Positions 1 to 8,541 of a stretch of DNA of 64,000 bases are shown here, piece by piece (the stretch's first letter is position 1; every line of letters begins with the position of its first letter). A model generated the notes under the pieces. That model was given only the letters and a program-made list of their open reading frames with translations, was not told the DNA's origin and searched no databases. The DNA is taken from NCBI RefSeq assembly GCF_014643695.1, contig NZ_BMJY01000002.1:413296-477295 (forward strand), in the 5' to 3' direction. Position numbers and translations under genes: made by a program. The DNA is from Microbacterium album (GTDB taxonomy: Bacteria > Actinomycetota > Actinomycetes > Actinomycetales > Microbacteriaceae).

Positions 1-1
1 G

Positions 2-1708
2 CGCTTCGATGTCGCGATCGTGGACGAGGCCGACGCGGTCATGATCGACGAGGCGATGACGCCGCTCGTGCTCGCGGGCGCGTCGGACGAGGGCGCGGAG
101 GACCTGTCGACGGCGACGGAACTCGTGCGCTCCCTCGAACCGGACGCGCACTATGCCGTCGACGAGGACCGTGCCACGGTCGCGCTCACCGACGCGGGCC
201 TGGACCTCCTCGAGGGGACGCTGGGGGTGAACCTCTTCGCGTCCGAGCACGCCGGGCTGCTGACCCGCATCAACCTCGCGCTGCACGCGCGCGTCCTGAT
301 GCGCCGCGACGTCGACTACCTCGTGGTCGACGACGGGATCCACTTGGTCAATAGCGCGCGGGGCCGCGTGGCTCAGCAGCAGCGGTGGCCGGACGGTCTG
401 CACGCGGCGATCGAGGCCAAGGAGGCAGTGCCGATCACCCCGCCGGGGATCGTGCTGGACACCCTCACCGTGCAGGACCTGCTGCTGACGTACCGCACCC
501 TGAGCGGCATGAGCGGCACCGTGCTGCCCGTCGCCGACGAGCTGATGGAGTTCTACGGGCTCCCGTCCGGGCGTGTCGAGCGGCACCGCCCGAACCGGCG
601 GACAGACGAGCCGACGCGGGTGCTCGCCTCGCGCCAGGAGAAGGACGCGGCGATCGTCGAGGAGATCCTGCGGCGCCACGAGGCGGGCCAGCCGGTGCTC
701 GTCGGAACGCAGACCGTGGCGGAGTCCGAGGAACTGGCTGCCCGTCTGCCCGCTCGCGTCGGCGCGCGCGTGCTCAACGCTCGCAACGACGCCGAGGAGG
801 CCGAGGTGGTCGCGCGGGCGGGGGAGCGTGGGGCCATCACGGTCTCGACCCAGATGTCAGGGCGCGGCACGGACATCCGCCTCGGCGGTGCCGACGAGCG
901 CGACCGCGACCGGGTCGTGGCGGCGGGAGGGCTCGCCGTGATCGCGACATCCGTGTATCCCTCGCGTCGGCTGGACCTGCAGCTCCGCGGCCGTGCGGGA
1001 CGCCAGGGCGATCCCGGCGTGTCGCTCGCGTTCGCGAGCCTCGAGGACGAAGTCGTCGTCGCGAACCTCACCGCGAGATGGCGCCGGCGGATCGCACGCC
1101 CTGCGGCTGTGCCGGACAGCGTGCGGCGCACGATCGTGCACGAGGCGCAGGGCATCTCAGAGGCCGTTCGCCTCGGACGGCACCGCAGCACGTGGCAGTA
1201 CAGCCGTGCGCTCACGGCGCAGCGGACGAAGGTCCTTGCCGTCCGCGAGGACGTCCTTCGCGGCTCCCGCGGGTGGCTGGATGCGGCGATCGCCGGCCCG
1301 GTCGGAGCCCTGGCGTCGGTCGCTGCCACGGAGACGGTCGACCGAGCCGTCACGCTCATCGCGCTCCATCATCTCGACCGGCGGTGGAGTGACCACGTGG
1401 CGGTGCTCTCCGAGTTGCGCGACGGGATCCACCTGCGCGCCCTCGCCGGGCAGAACCCGGCCGACGAGTTCCACCGGCTGGCCCTGCGCGAATTCGAGGG
1501 GTTCTTCGACGTGGTCGCGCAGGACGTCGCCGCCTCCCTGCGCGACCTGGAGACGCACGGCCTCGACGATCCCCTCAGGAGCCTGGGACTGCGCCGCCCC
1601 TCGGCGACGTGGACGTACATGATCCGGGACAACCCCCTGGGTGACCCGGCAGGGCGGGCGGCCGAGGGCCTGCGGAGCCTGTTGCGCGGCGAGCGCCGGC
1701 GCCACTGA
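2..1708 (+). CDS. secA2: accessory preprotein translocase SecA (SecA2-like), 5' end cut off by the window
   Basis: ATP-driven motor that pushes proteins through SecYEG. The visible 568 residues begin at the DEAD-box-like Walker B (VDEADAVMIDEAMTPL), so the Walker A part of the first nucleotide-binding fold lies before the window. Next come the SGMSGTV motif that opens the second nucleotide-binding fold, SGRGTDIRLGG and LRGRAGRQGDPG, then the helical scaffold. The protein ends shortly after the scaffold and lacks the cysteine-rich zinc tail that housekeeping SecA carries for SecB and lipid binding. That absence, and the short loops, point to an accessory SecA2 rather than SecA1. The reading frame is open from base 2. 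Which substrates it moves cannot be told from the sequence. Confidence 0.85.
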   Translation, partial: RFDVAIVDEADAVMIDEAMTPLVLAGASDEGAEDLSTATELVRSLEPDAHYAVDEDRATVALTDAGLDLLEGTLGVNLFASEHAGLLTRINLALHARVLMRRDVDYLVVDDGIHLVNSARGRVAQQQRWPDGLHAAIEAKEAVPITPPGIVLDTLTVQDLLLTYRTLSGMSGTVLPVADELMEFYGLPSGRVERHRPNRRTDEPTRVLASRQEKDAAIVEEILRRHEAGQPVLVGTQTVAESEELAARLPARVGARVLNARNDAEEAEVVARAGERGAITVSTQMSGRGTDIRLGGADERDRDRVVAAGGLAVIATSVYPSRRLDLQLRGRAGRQGDPGVSLAFASLEDEVVVANLTARWRRRIARPAAVPDSVRRTIVHEAQGISEAVRLGRHRSTWQYSRALTAQRTKVLAVREDVLRGSRGWLDAAIAGPVGALASVAATETVDRAVTLIALHHLDRRWSDHVAVLSELRDGIHLRALAGQNPADEFHRLALREFEGFFDVVAQDVAASLRDLETHGLDDPLRSLGLRRPSATWTYMIRDNPLGDPAGRAAEGLRSLLRGERRRH

Positions 1709-1738
1709 TCCCCGCGGCCTGCCGGCCTGCGCCAGGAG

Positions 1739-1799
1739 CGGAGATCTGCACGATCGCGGAGGGATGGCGCGGAAGCGTCCGAATTCGTGCAGATCTCCG
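1739..1799. repeat. long inverted repeat, REP-like, between secA and eno
   Basis: The 15-bp arms CGGAGATCTGCACGA (1739-1753) and TCGTGCAGATCTCCG (1785-1799) are perfect reverse complements separated by 31 bases. It lies between two genes of the same direction and could fold into a transcript-ending or processing hairpin. An eleven-base piece of the right arm (GCAGATCTCCG) recurs just after the FAD enzyme near 15650, which suggests a dispersed extragenic element. The role is not established. Confidence 0.7.
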
Positions 1800-1856
1800 A
1801 CGCGACGGCAGCGGGGCGGGCGCGGGACCGGGGCGGTGACGGGGGAGCCCGGGTCG

Positions 1857-1862
1857 TAGACT
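1857..1862 (+). promoter_or_regulatory. putative -10 box of eno
   Basis: TAGACT fits the actinobacterial sigma-A TANNNT -10 pattern and sits 50 bases before the enolase start, leaving a leader of roughly 44 nt that holds a good ribosome-binding site (GAGGGAG, near 1899-1905). No convincing -35 element is visible. Inference from position and pattern only. Confidence 0.45.
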
Positions 1863-1864
1863 GA

Positions 1865-3193
<1,329 letters not shown>

Positions 3194-3260
3194 GGAAGGG
3201 CGGCGTCGCCAGGCGGAGAAGAAGCCGGGCGCGAGAGGCCAGACGAGGGAAGGGGGAGTC

Positions 3261-3821
3261 GTGGTGAAGAGACCCGCGGCTCCCTCTTCGCCGTCCCGCC
3301 CCCGCCGCCTTCCGTCCGAACGCGGCTCGGCGCGAGTGACGGCGGCGGAGGCGCGGGAGTGGCTCAGCAGCATCCGCTTCTCGGGCTTCGCCGTCATCAT
3401 GCTCGGGCTCGTCGTGCTCGGCGTGTTCGTGCTCGCGCCCACCGTTTCGACGTATGTCGAGCAGCGCCAGAAGATCGCCGCGCTGGAGGACGCGATCCAG
3501 GTCACGGAGGACGAGATCGCGGCTCTCAAGCGCGAGCGCGACCGCTGGCGCGATCCCGCCTACATCACGACGCAGGCACGCGAGCGCCTCTACTACAACA
3601 TGCCCGGTGAGGTGTCCTTCCTCGTGGTCAACGACCTCGAGGCGACCGATCTCGCGCGCGAGCCGGAGCCGATCAGCGCGGAGGTCGAGGAGTCTCGCTC
3701 CGAATGGACGACGCACCTGCTGTCCTCCGTCATCCAGGCGGGGCTCGCGCAGGTCGCGGTGGAGGCACCGTCCGAGCCTCCCGCGGACGAGCCTCCCGCC
3801 GACGAGGCGCCCGCTCCCTGA
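3261..3821 (+). CDS. septum formation initiator family protein (FtsB/DivIC-like)
   Basis: Predicted single-pass division protein of 186 residues. After a basic, proline-rich cytoplasmic tail comes one membrane span (about residues 40-62, GFAVIMLGLVVLGVFVLAP), then a coiled coil (QRQKIAALEDAIQVTEDEIAALKRE region) and the family block WRDPAYITTQARERLYYNMPGE. Proteins of this type bridge FtsL and FtsQ at the divisome. The C-terminus ends in an acidic repeat of PADEPPADE type. The GTG at 3261 is preferred over upstream starts, which lie inside eno; AGGGGGAG precedes it. The position just after eno supports the call. Confidence 0.88.
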   Translation: MVKRPAAPSSPSRPRRLPSERGSARVTAAEAREWLSSIRFSGFAVIMLGLVVLGVFVLAPTVSTYVEQRQKIAALEDAIQVTEDEIAALKRERDRWRDPAYITTQARERLYYNMPGEVSFLVVNDLEATDLAREPEPISAEVEESRSEWTTHLLSSVIQAGLAQVAVEAPSEPPADEPPADEAPAP

Positions 3822-3894
3822 TCCGCCGGTCTCCGGAAGACCCGAATCGGGGGCGGCGACGAGCCGGCTGTCAGGCGAGCGCCGTTAGCCTGGG

Positions 3895-4416
3895 ATGGTG
3901 ACGACACCGCCATTCGAGCCCGTGCGACCGATCGACCTCGAGGTCGTGTCGGCGCAGCTCGGCCGCCCCGCGCGCGGGGTCGTCGGTGTCGCGGCCCGCT
4001 GCGTGTGCGGCAACCCGACCGTGGTGGCGACGTCGCCACGGCTCCCCGACGGCACGCCGTTCCCCACCTTCTACTACCTCACCCATCCCGAGGCGGCCGC
4101 CGAGATGTCGCGGCTCGAGGCGGGCCAGGCGATGCCGGAGCTTGCGGCACGGCTGACCGAGGATCCCGAGTTCGGCGCGCAGTACCGTCGCGCCCACGAG
4201 GCGTACCTGGAGGACCGGTCGCGGTTCGGCGAGGTGCCGGAGATCGCCGGGATCTCCGCCGGCGGCATGCCGATGCGGGTGAAGTGCCTGCACGCGCTCG
4301 CCGGTCACGCGCTCGCCGCAGGACCGGGCGTGAACCCGGTGGGCGACGCGGCCCTCGAGCGCTCCGCGTGGTCGCCCGACCGCTGCGCGTGCGCCGATCC
4401 GGGGAGGGCGGCATGA
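3895..4416 (+). CDS. DUF501 domain-containing protein
   Basis: A 173-residue protein of unknown function. The DUF501 features are visible: LGRPARGVVGVAARCVCGNP near the start, GTPFPTFYYLTHPEA, RLEAGQAMPEL, and GGMPMRVKCLHALAGHALA followed by NPVGD. Conserved cysteines and histidines suggest metal or redox chemistry, but no activity can be claimed. The first ATG is at 3895. A TAGCCT -10 box six bases before the GTG at 3898 suggests that the transcript may instead begin at that codon without a leader. Its stop overlaps the start of the downstream protease by four bases, so the two are co-translated. Confidence 0.88.
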   Translation: MVTTPPFEPVRPIDLEVVSAQLGRPARGVVGVAARCVCGNPTVVATSPRLPDGTPFPTFYYLTHPEAAAEMSRLEAGQAMPELAARLTEDPEFGAQYRRAHEAYLEDRSRFGEVPEIAGISAGGMPMRVKCLHALAGHALAAGPGVNPVGDAALERSAWSPDRCACADPGRAA

Positions 4417-5699
4417 GGCGGCGTCTGCTGCTCGTCGTCGGCATCGCTCTGACGGGAGCCCTGCTGACGGGGGCGACCCCGAGCCCGGACCCGACCACGG
4501 CCGAGGACGAGGACCCGATCCGCTCGCAGCAGTACTGGCTCGAGGACTACGGGATCACCCAGGCGTGGGAGACCACGCGGGGGGCGGGCGTCACGATCGC
4601 GGTCATCGACTCCGGCATCGCGGACGGACCACCCGAGTTCGAGGGCGCGGTCATCGGAGGAACGGACGTCTCCGGTGTCGGCACGCCCGACGGGCGCACG
4701 CCCGTCGACGTCATCAACCGGAACCACGGCAGCCAGGTGGCCTCGCTCGCGGCGGCGCGCGGCACCGGGGAGGACGCCGGGATGATCGGGGTCGCGCCCG
4801 AGGCGAACCTGCTCTCGATCTCCCTCGGCTTCGGAGCGTCCGCGACGGTGCCTTTCAGCGAGCAGGTGGCCAAGGCCATGGTCTGGGCCGTCGACAACGG
4901 CGCGGACATCATCAACCTGTCCTTCACGACGAACCGCACCGGGTGGGATGAGAGCTGGGACGAGGCCTTCCTCTACGCGTACGAGCACGACGTGGTCGTC
5001 GTGGTCGCGGCGGGCAACCGGGGCAGCGGCACCGACGTGGTCGGGGCGCCCGCGACCATTCCGGGCGTCCTGACGGTCGCCGGCGTGGACCCCGAGGGAC
5101 GTGCCAGCATCGAGGCGTCGACGCAGGGGATCACGATCGGCATCTCGGCCCCGAGCGAGCGGCTGCTGGGCGTGACGCTGGACGGCAAGGTCGAGGGCTG
5201 GAAGGGCACGAGCGGCGCCGCCCCCATCGTTGCAGGAGTCGCCGCGCTCGTGCGGTCGGCCCACCCCGAACTCAATGCGGTTAACGTGATCAACCGGATC
5301 ATCCAGACCGCGCGGACGCCCCCGGGCGTCACGCGAGTGCCCGACCCCTTCTACGGCTACGGGCTCGTGGACGCGGCGGCGGCCGTCGAGACGAACGTGC
5401 CGCGGGTGACGCAGAACCCCATGGGAAGCCTGCCGCGATGGATCGAGCTGAACCGCCGCAAGGAGGTCGGCCCGCAGCCCACGCCGACCGTCACGCCCGT
5501 CGAGATCCCGCCCCTGCCGCCGGCCGAGCCGCCCGCCGCGGCCGCCGCGCCGGGCCTGCCCACCGCGGACAGCCTGCGGTACGGGACGTTGCCGCTCGTC
5601 GCCCTCAGCGGCGCTGGTATCCTCGTGGTGCTGGGCGGCATCGCGACCGCGCGACGCGTCCGCTCGGCCCGTGTGCGGCGTTCGCCGGGCAATCTCTGA
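4413..5699 (+). CDS. membrane-anchored S8 subtilisin-like serine protease (mycosin-like)
   Basis: Exported serine protease of 428 residues. An N-terminal signal peptide (MRRRLLLVVGIALTGALLTG) is followed by the peptidase S8 domain with the full triad: Asp in TIAVIDSGIA, His in NRNHGSQVAS, Ser in GTSGAAPIVAG, plus the oxyanion Asn in VAAGNRGSG. A proline/alanine linker and one C-terminal membrane span (LPLVALSGAGILVVLGGIA) with a basic tail anchor it outside the cell. This layout matches mycosins of type VII secretion, but no ESX genes are nearby, so a role in secretion is only a possibility. The start overlaps the DUF501 stop (ATGA). Confidence 0.9.
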   Translation: MRRRLLLVVGIALTGALLTGATPSPDPTTAEDEDPIRSQQYWLEDYGITQAWETTRGAGVTIAVIDSGIADGPPEFEGAVIGGTDVSGVGTPDGRTPVDVINRNHGSQVASLAAARGTGEDAGMIGVAPEANLLSISLGFGASATVPFSEQVAKAMVWAVDNGADIINLSFTTNRTGWDESWDEAFLYAYEHDVVVVVAAGNRGSGTDVVGAPATIPGVLTVAGVDPEGRASIEASTQGITIGISAPSERLLGVTLDGKVEGWKGTSGAAPIVAGVAALVRSAHPELNAVNVINRIIQTARTPPGVTRVPDPFYGYGLVDAAAAVETNVPRVTQNPMGSLPRWIELNRRKEVGPQPTPTVTPVEIPPLPPAEPPAAAAAPGLPTADSLRYGTLPLVALSGAGILVVLGGIATARRVRSARVRRSPGNL

Positions 5700-5718
5700 C
5701 TCAAGGAGTACTTCTCTC

Positions 5719-7314
5719 GTGCCCAAGATCCTCATCGTCGGCGGTGGCTACGCGGGTTTCTACACCGCATGGAAGCTCGAGAAGCATCTGCGTCGCGGAG
5801 AGGCGGAGGTCGTGCTCGTCGACCCGCTGCCGTACATGACGTACCTGCCCTTCCTCCCGGAGGTCGCGGCGGGGTCGATCGAGCCGCGCCACACCGTGGT
5901 CTCGCACCGTCGCCACCTGAAGCGGACGAAGCTCGTCACGGCCAAGGTCACGAGGATCGACCACGCCAACAAGACGGCGACGATCTCGCCCGAGGGCGGC
6001 GAGCCGTACGAGTACGCGTACGACCACGTCGTCGTGACGGCCGGGTCCGTCTCCCGCACGTTCCCGATCCCCGGCATCGCGGAGAACGCCATCGGCCTCA
6101 AGTCGGTCGAGGAGGCGATCGCCGTCCGCGACACGCTGATCGCCAACTTCGAGAAGGCGGCGGCGCTGCCGGCCGGCCACCCGCTGCGCCAGCGCCTGCT
6201 GACGGTCGTGATCGTCGGCGGCGGCTTCGCGGGCATCGAGACCCTCGGCGAGCTGCGCTCGCTGGCCTCGTCGCTCGTGGGGACGTTCCCGGAGATCTCG
6301 TTCGAGGAGACGCAGTTCCACCTCATCGAGGCGATGGGTCGGATCATGCCCGAGGTCTCGCTGCCCACGAGCGAGTGGGTGCTGAAGGACCTCGCCAAGC
6401 GCGGCGCCAACGTGCACCTCGACACGCAGGTGACGAGCGCGGTCGACGGCGTCGTGGAGACCTCGACCGGCGCGAGCTACCCGAGCGACCTCATCATCTG
6501 GACCGCCGGCGTCATGGCCAATCCCGCGGTCGTGCGCGGCAGCGACCTGCCGACCGAGCCCCGCGGACGCATCACCACGCAGGCGGACCTGCGCGTCGTG
6601 GACGGCGAGACGGTCGTCGAGGGCGCGTGGGCCGCGGGCGACATCGCGGCCGTGCCCGACAAGACGGGCGGCCTTCCGGATGGCACGTGCGTGCCCAACG
6701 CGCAGCACGCCGTCCGCCAGGCGAAGCTGCTCGCGAAGAACATCGTGGCCGTGCTGCGCGGCGACGCGCCCGTCGAGTACGAGCACAAGAACCTCGGCGC
6801 CGTCGCCGGCCTCGGCCTCTACACCGGTGTGTTCCAGTCGGGCAAGTTCGCCCTGAAGGGCTTCCTCGCCTGGGCCGCGCACCGCGGCTACCACGGGCTC
6901 GCCATGCCGACGTGGGAGCGGAAGTGGCGCGTGCTCTGGGGCTGGTGGCACAACTTCTTCCTGGGCCGCGACACCGTGCAGCTTCAGACGGCGCGCACCC
7001 CGCGAGCGTTCTTCGAGGCGTTCGCGTCGCGTCCGAAGCCGGCCGCGGAGGCTCCTGTGGACCCGGCGCCGCCCGCCGCCGCCACGCCGGAGGCGCAGAA
7101 GGCGGACGCCGCCGAGCGCCCGATGCCGACGCCCTCGCCGGGTGCCGAGGGCCCCGGTGCCGAGGGGCCGGCCGCCGACGCCGCCAGCGCCGCGCCCGAG
7201 GCGGTGCCCGCCGCGAGCGAGTCGCCCGCCGCGGACACGGCCGAGGCAGCGGCCAAGAAGCCCGCCGCGAAGAAGCCCGCGCGCACGCCGGCCGCCAAGA
7301 ACGCCGCAGAGTAG
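5719..7314 (+). CDS. ndh: type II NADH dehydrogenase (FAD-dependent NAD(P)H:quinone oxidoreductase)
   Basis: Single-subunit, non-proton-pumping NADH:quinone oxidoreductase of 531 residues. An N-terminal FAD-binding Rossmann motif (ILIVGGGYAGFYTAWKLE) is followed by the NAD-binding motif (VVIVGGGFAGIETLGEL) and the FAD contact WAAGDIAAVPD. The membrane-binding C-terminal part carries WERKWRVLWGWWHNFFLGRD. The last 100 or so residues are an alanine/proline/glutamate-rich tail ending in KKPAAKKPARTP repeats, which ordinary NDH-2 enzymes lack. GTG at 5719 follows a clear AAGGAG site. A strong hairpin lies just behind the stop. Confidence 0.92.
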   Translation: MPKILIVGGGYAGFYTAWKLEKHLRRGEAEVVLVDPLPYMTYLPFLPEVAAGSIEPRHTVVSHRRHLKRTKLVTAKVTRIDHANKTATISPEGGEPYEYAYDHVVVTAGSVSRTFPIPGIAENAIGLKSVEEAIAVRDTLIANFEKAAALPAGHPLRQRLLTVVIVGGGFAGIETLGELRSLASSLVGTFPEISFEETQFHLIEAMGRIMPEVSLPTSEWVLKDLAKRGANVHLDTQVTSAVDGVVETSTGASYPSDLIIWTAGVMANPAVVRGSDLPTEPRGRITTQADLRVVDGETVVEGAWAAGDIAAVPDKTGGLPDGTCVPNAQHAVRQAKLLAKNIVAVLRGDAPVEYEHKNLGAVAGLGLYTGVFQSGKFALKGFLAWAAHRGYHGLAMPTWERKWRVLWGWWHNFFLGRDTVQLQTARTPRAFFEAFASRPKPAAEAPVDPAPPAAATPEAQKADAAERPMPTPSPGAEGPGAEGPAADAASAAPEAVPAASESPAADTAEAAAKKPAAKKPARTPAAKNAAE

Positions 7315-7322
7315 CGAATCGA

Positions 7323-7358
7323 CGACGAAGCCCGCCACGCCCGTGGCGGGCTTCGTCG
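7323..7358 (+). terminator. rho-independent-type hairpin after ndh
   Basis: Perfect 16-bp arms (CGACGAAGCCCGCCAC and its complement) flank a four-base loop nine bases after the ndh stop. No long U run follows, as is usual in high-GC actinobacteria. Confidence 0.85.
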
Positions 7359-7385
7359 CGCCACGGCGGTACGGTGGAGCCACAG

Positions 7386-7458
7386 GCCCCCGTAGCCCAA
7401 TGGCAGAGGCAGGCGACTTAAACTCGCTCCAGTCTGGGTTCGAGTCCCAGCGGGGGTA
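7386..7458 (+). tRNA. tRNA with UAA anticodon (Leu codon UUA) but a short variable loop
   Basis: A full cloverleaf can be drawn by eye: acceptor 7386-7392 with 7451-7457 (one G-U at the end), D stem GCC/GGC with GG in the loop, anticodon stem 7412-7416 with 7424-7428, anticodon TAA at 7419-7421 in the loop CTTAAAC, variable region of only five bases, T stem CTGGG/CCCAG with loop TTCGAGT. CCA is not encoded. Bacterial tRNA-Leu normally has a long variable arm, so this is either a non-canonical tRNA or a tRNA-like gene rather than the main tRNA-Leu(UAA). Confidence 0.8.
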
Positions 7459-7518
7459 CGGATCGGGAGCGCGTGGTGCCGAGCGCGCGGCCGTGGCCGA
7501 CGCCGTGCCGACGTCCCG

Positions 7519-8427
7519 CTACCGGTCGGCGAGCGCTGTCCGCACGGCCTCCAGGAACCACGCGTGCGCCGACGACAGCTCGGCGTCGCGATGCGAGATG
7601 AGGTGCACTCCCGTGCGCGGCGACGGGAAGGGCAGCTCGAGCAACCTGGTGCCCTCCAGGCCGGTGATGAGACGCGAGAAGGCGTCGACCGGCACGATCG
7701 CGAAGAACCCGCACTGGGCGACGATGCGGGGCAGCGAGGTGAAGCGGTTGACCTCGACGTGCGGCACGTCCGACAGGATCCCGGCTCCCAGGGTTGTGAC
7801 CGCCTCCGTGATCGTCCGGTGCCCCGCCGACGGTCCCACCCGCACCTCCGGGAGGCGGCGCAGGTCCTCGACGCTGACGGTGCCGTCGCGCGCCTCGAGG
7901 TCCTCGGGCACGAGGCAGCCGTACCGGTCGTAGAAGAGCACCTCCTGAGCGACGGGACCGCGCACAGGCGAGCTGCCGATCGCCGCGTCGACGTCGTGCG
8001 AGAGCAGGTCCTGCACGACGGTCTCGATGTCGAGCGGGACGGTCTCGATCTGGATCCCGGATCCCGCGCTGCCGGTGGCCTGCAGGATGCGAGGCAGGAG
8101 CCCGGCCTCGCCGAGATCGGTGAGCGCGATGCGGAAGCGCCGGGTCGATGTGGCCGGGTCGAACTGGGTGCGGTCCTCGGTGCTCGCCGCGATCTGCGAC
8201 AGGGGGCCGTTGATCTCGGCGTAGATGCTCGTGGCCAGGCGCGTGGGCGTGACGCCCGCACGCGAGCGCACGAACAGCGGGTCGTCGAAGTGGTCGCGCA
8301 GCCGTTTCAGGGCGTGACTCACGGCCGGCTGCGACAGGCGCAGCGTCTCGGCCGCACGCGTGATGTTGCGGGTCCGATAGACCACCACGAAGGTGCGCAG
8401 GAGGTTGAGGTCGACGTGCAGGTTCAC
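7519..8427 (-). CDS. LysR-family transcriptional regulator
   Basis: DNA-binding regulator of 302 residues. The N-terminal winged helix is clear: LNLLRTFVVVYRTRNITRAAE and LSQPAVSHALKRL. It is followed by a type 2 periplasmic-binding-protein fold that would bind the inducer. The GTG at 8427 gives the standard start VNLHVDLNLL. The gene diverges from the TPP-dependent enzyme and ABC importer, the classic layout for a LysR protein controlling its neighbour, and the shared gap holds a dyad. The inducer is probably the imported compound or its product, which is inference. Confidence 0.93.
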   Translation of the reverse strand: MNLHVDLNLLRTFVVVYRTRNITRAAETLRLSQPAVSHALKRLRDHFDDPLFVRSRAGVTPTRLATSIYAEINGPLSQIAASTEDRTQFDPATSTRRFRIALTDLGEAGLLPRILQATGSAGSGIQIETVPLDIETVVQDLLSHDVDAAIGSSPVRGPVAQEVLFYDRYGCLVPEDLEARDGTVSVEDLRRLPEVRVGPSAGHRTITEAVTTLGAGILSDVPHVEVNRFTSLPRIVAQCGFFAIVPVDAFSRLITGLEGTRLLELPFPSPRTGVHLISHRDAELSSAHAWFLEAVRTALADR

Positions 8428-8441
8428 GGGTTGATATGCAC

Positions 8442-8474
8442 CAGATGAATAGCGATGATGATGGCTATCTATTG
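8442..8474. promoter_or_regulatory. candidate LysR operator in the divergent promoter region
   Basis: ATAGC (8449-8453) and GCTAT (8464-8468) form a dyad with a ten-base spacer made of GATGAT repeats. The wider halves CCAGATGAATAGC and GCTATCTATTGG are imperfect complements. The A/T-rich composition stands out in this GC-rich DNA and the site sits between the two divergent starts, as LysR sites do. Confidence 0.55.
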
Positions 8475-8541
8475 GACGAACTTTCTCGCCCACCATAGCG
8501 TGAGACCGCGCGGTCGACGAGGACCGGGAAGGGTACGGGTG

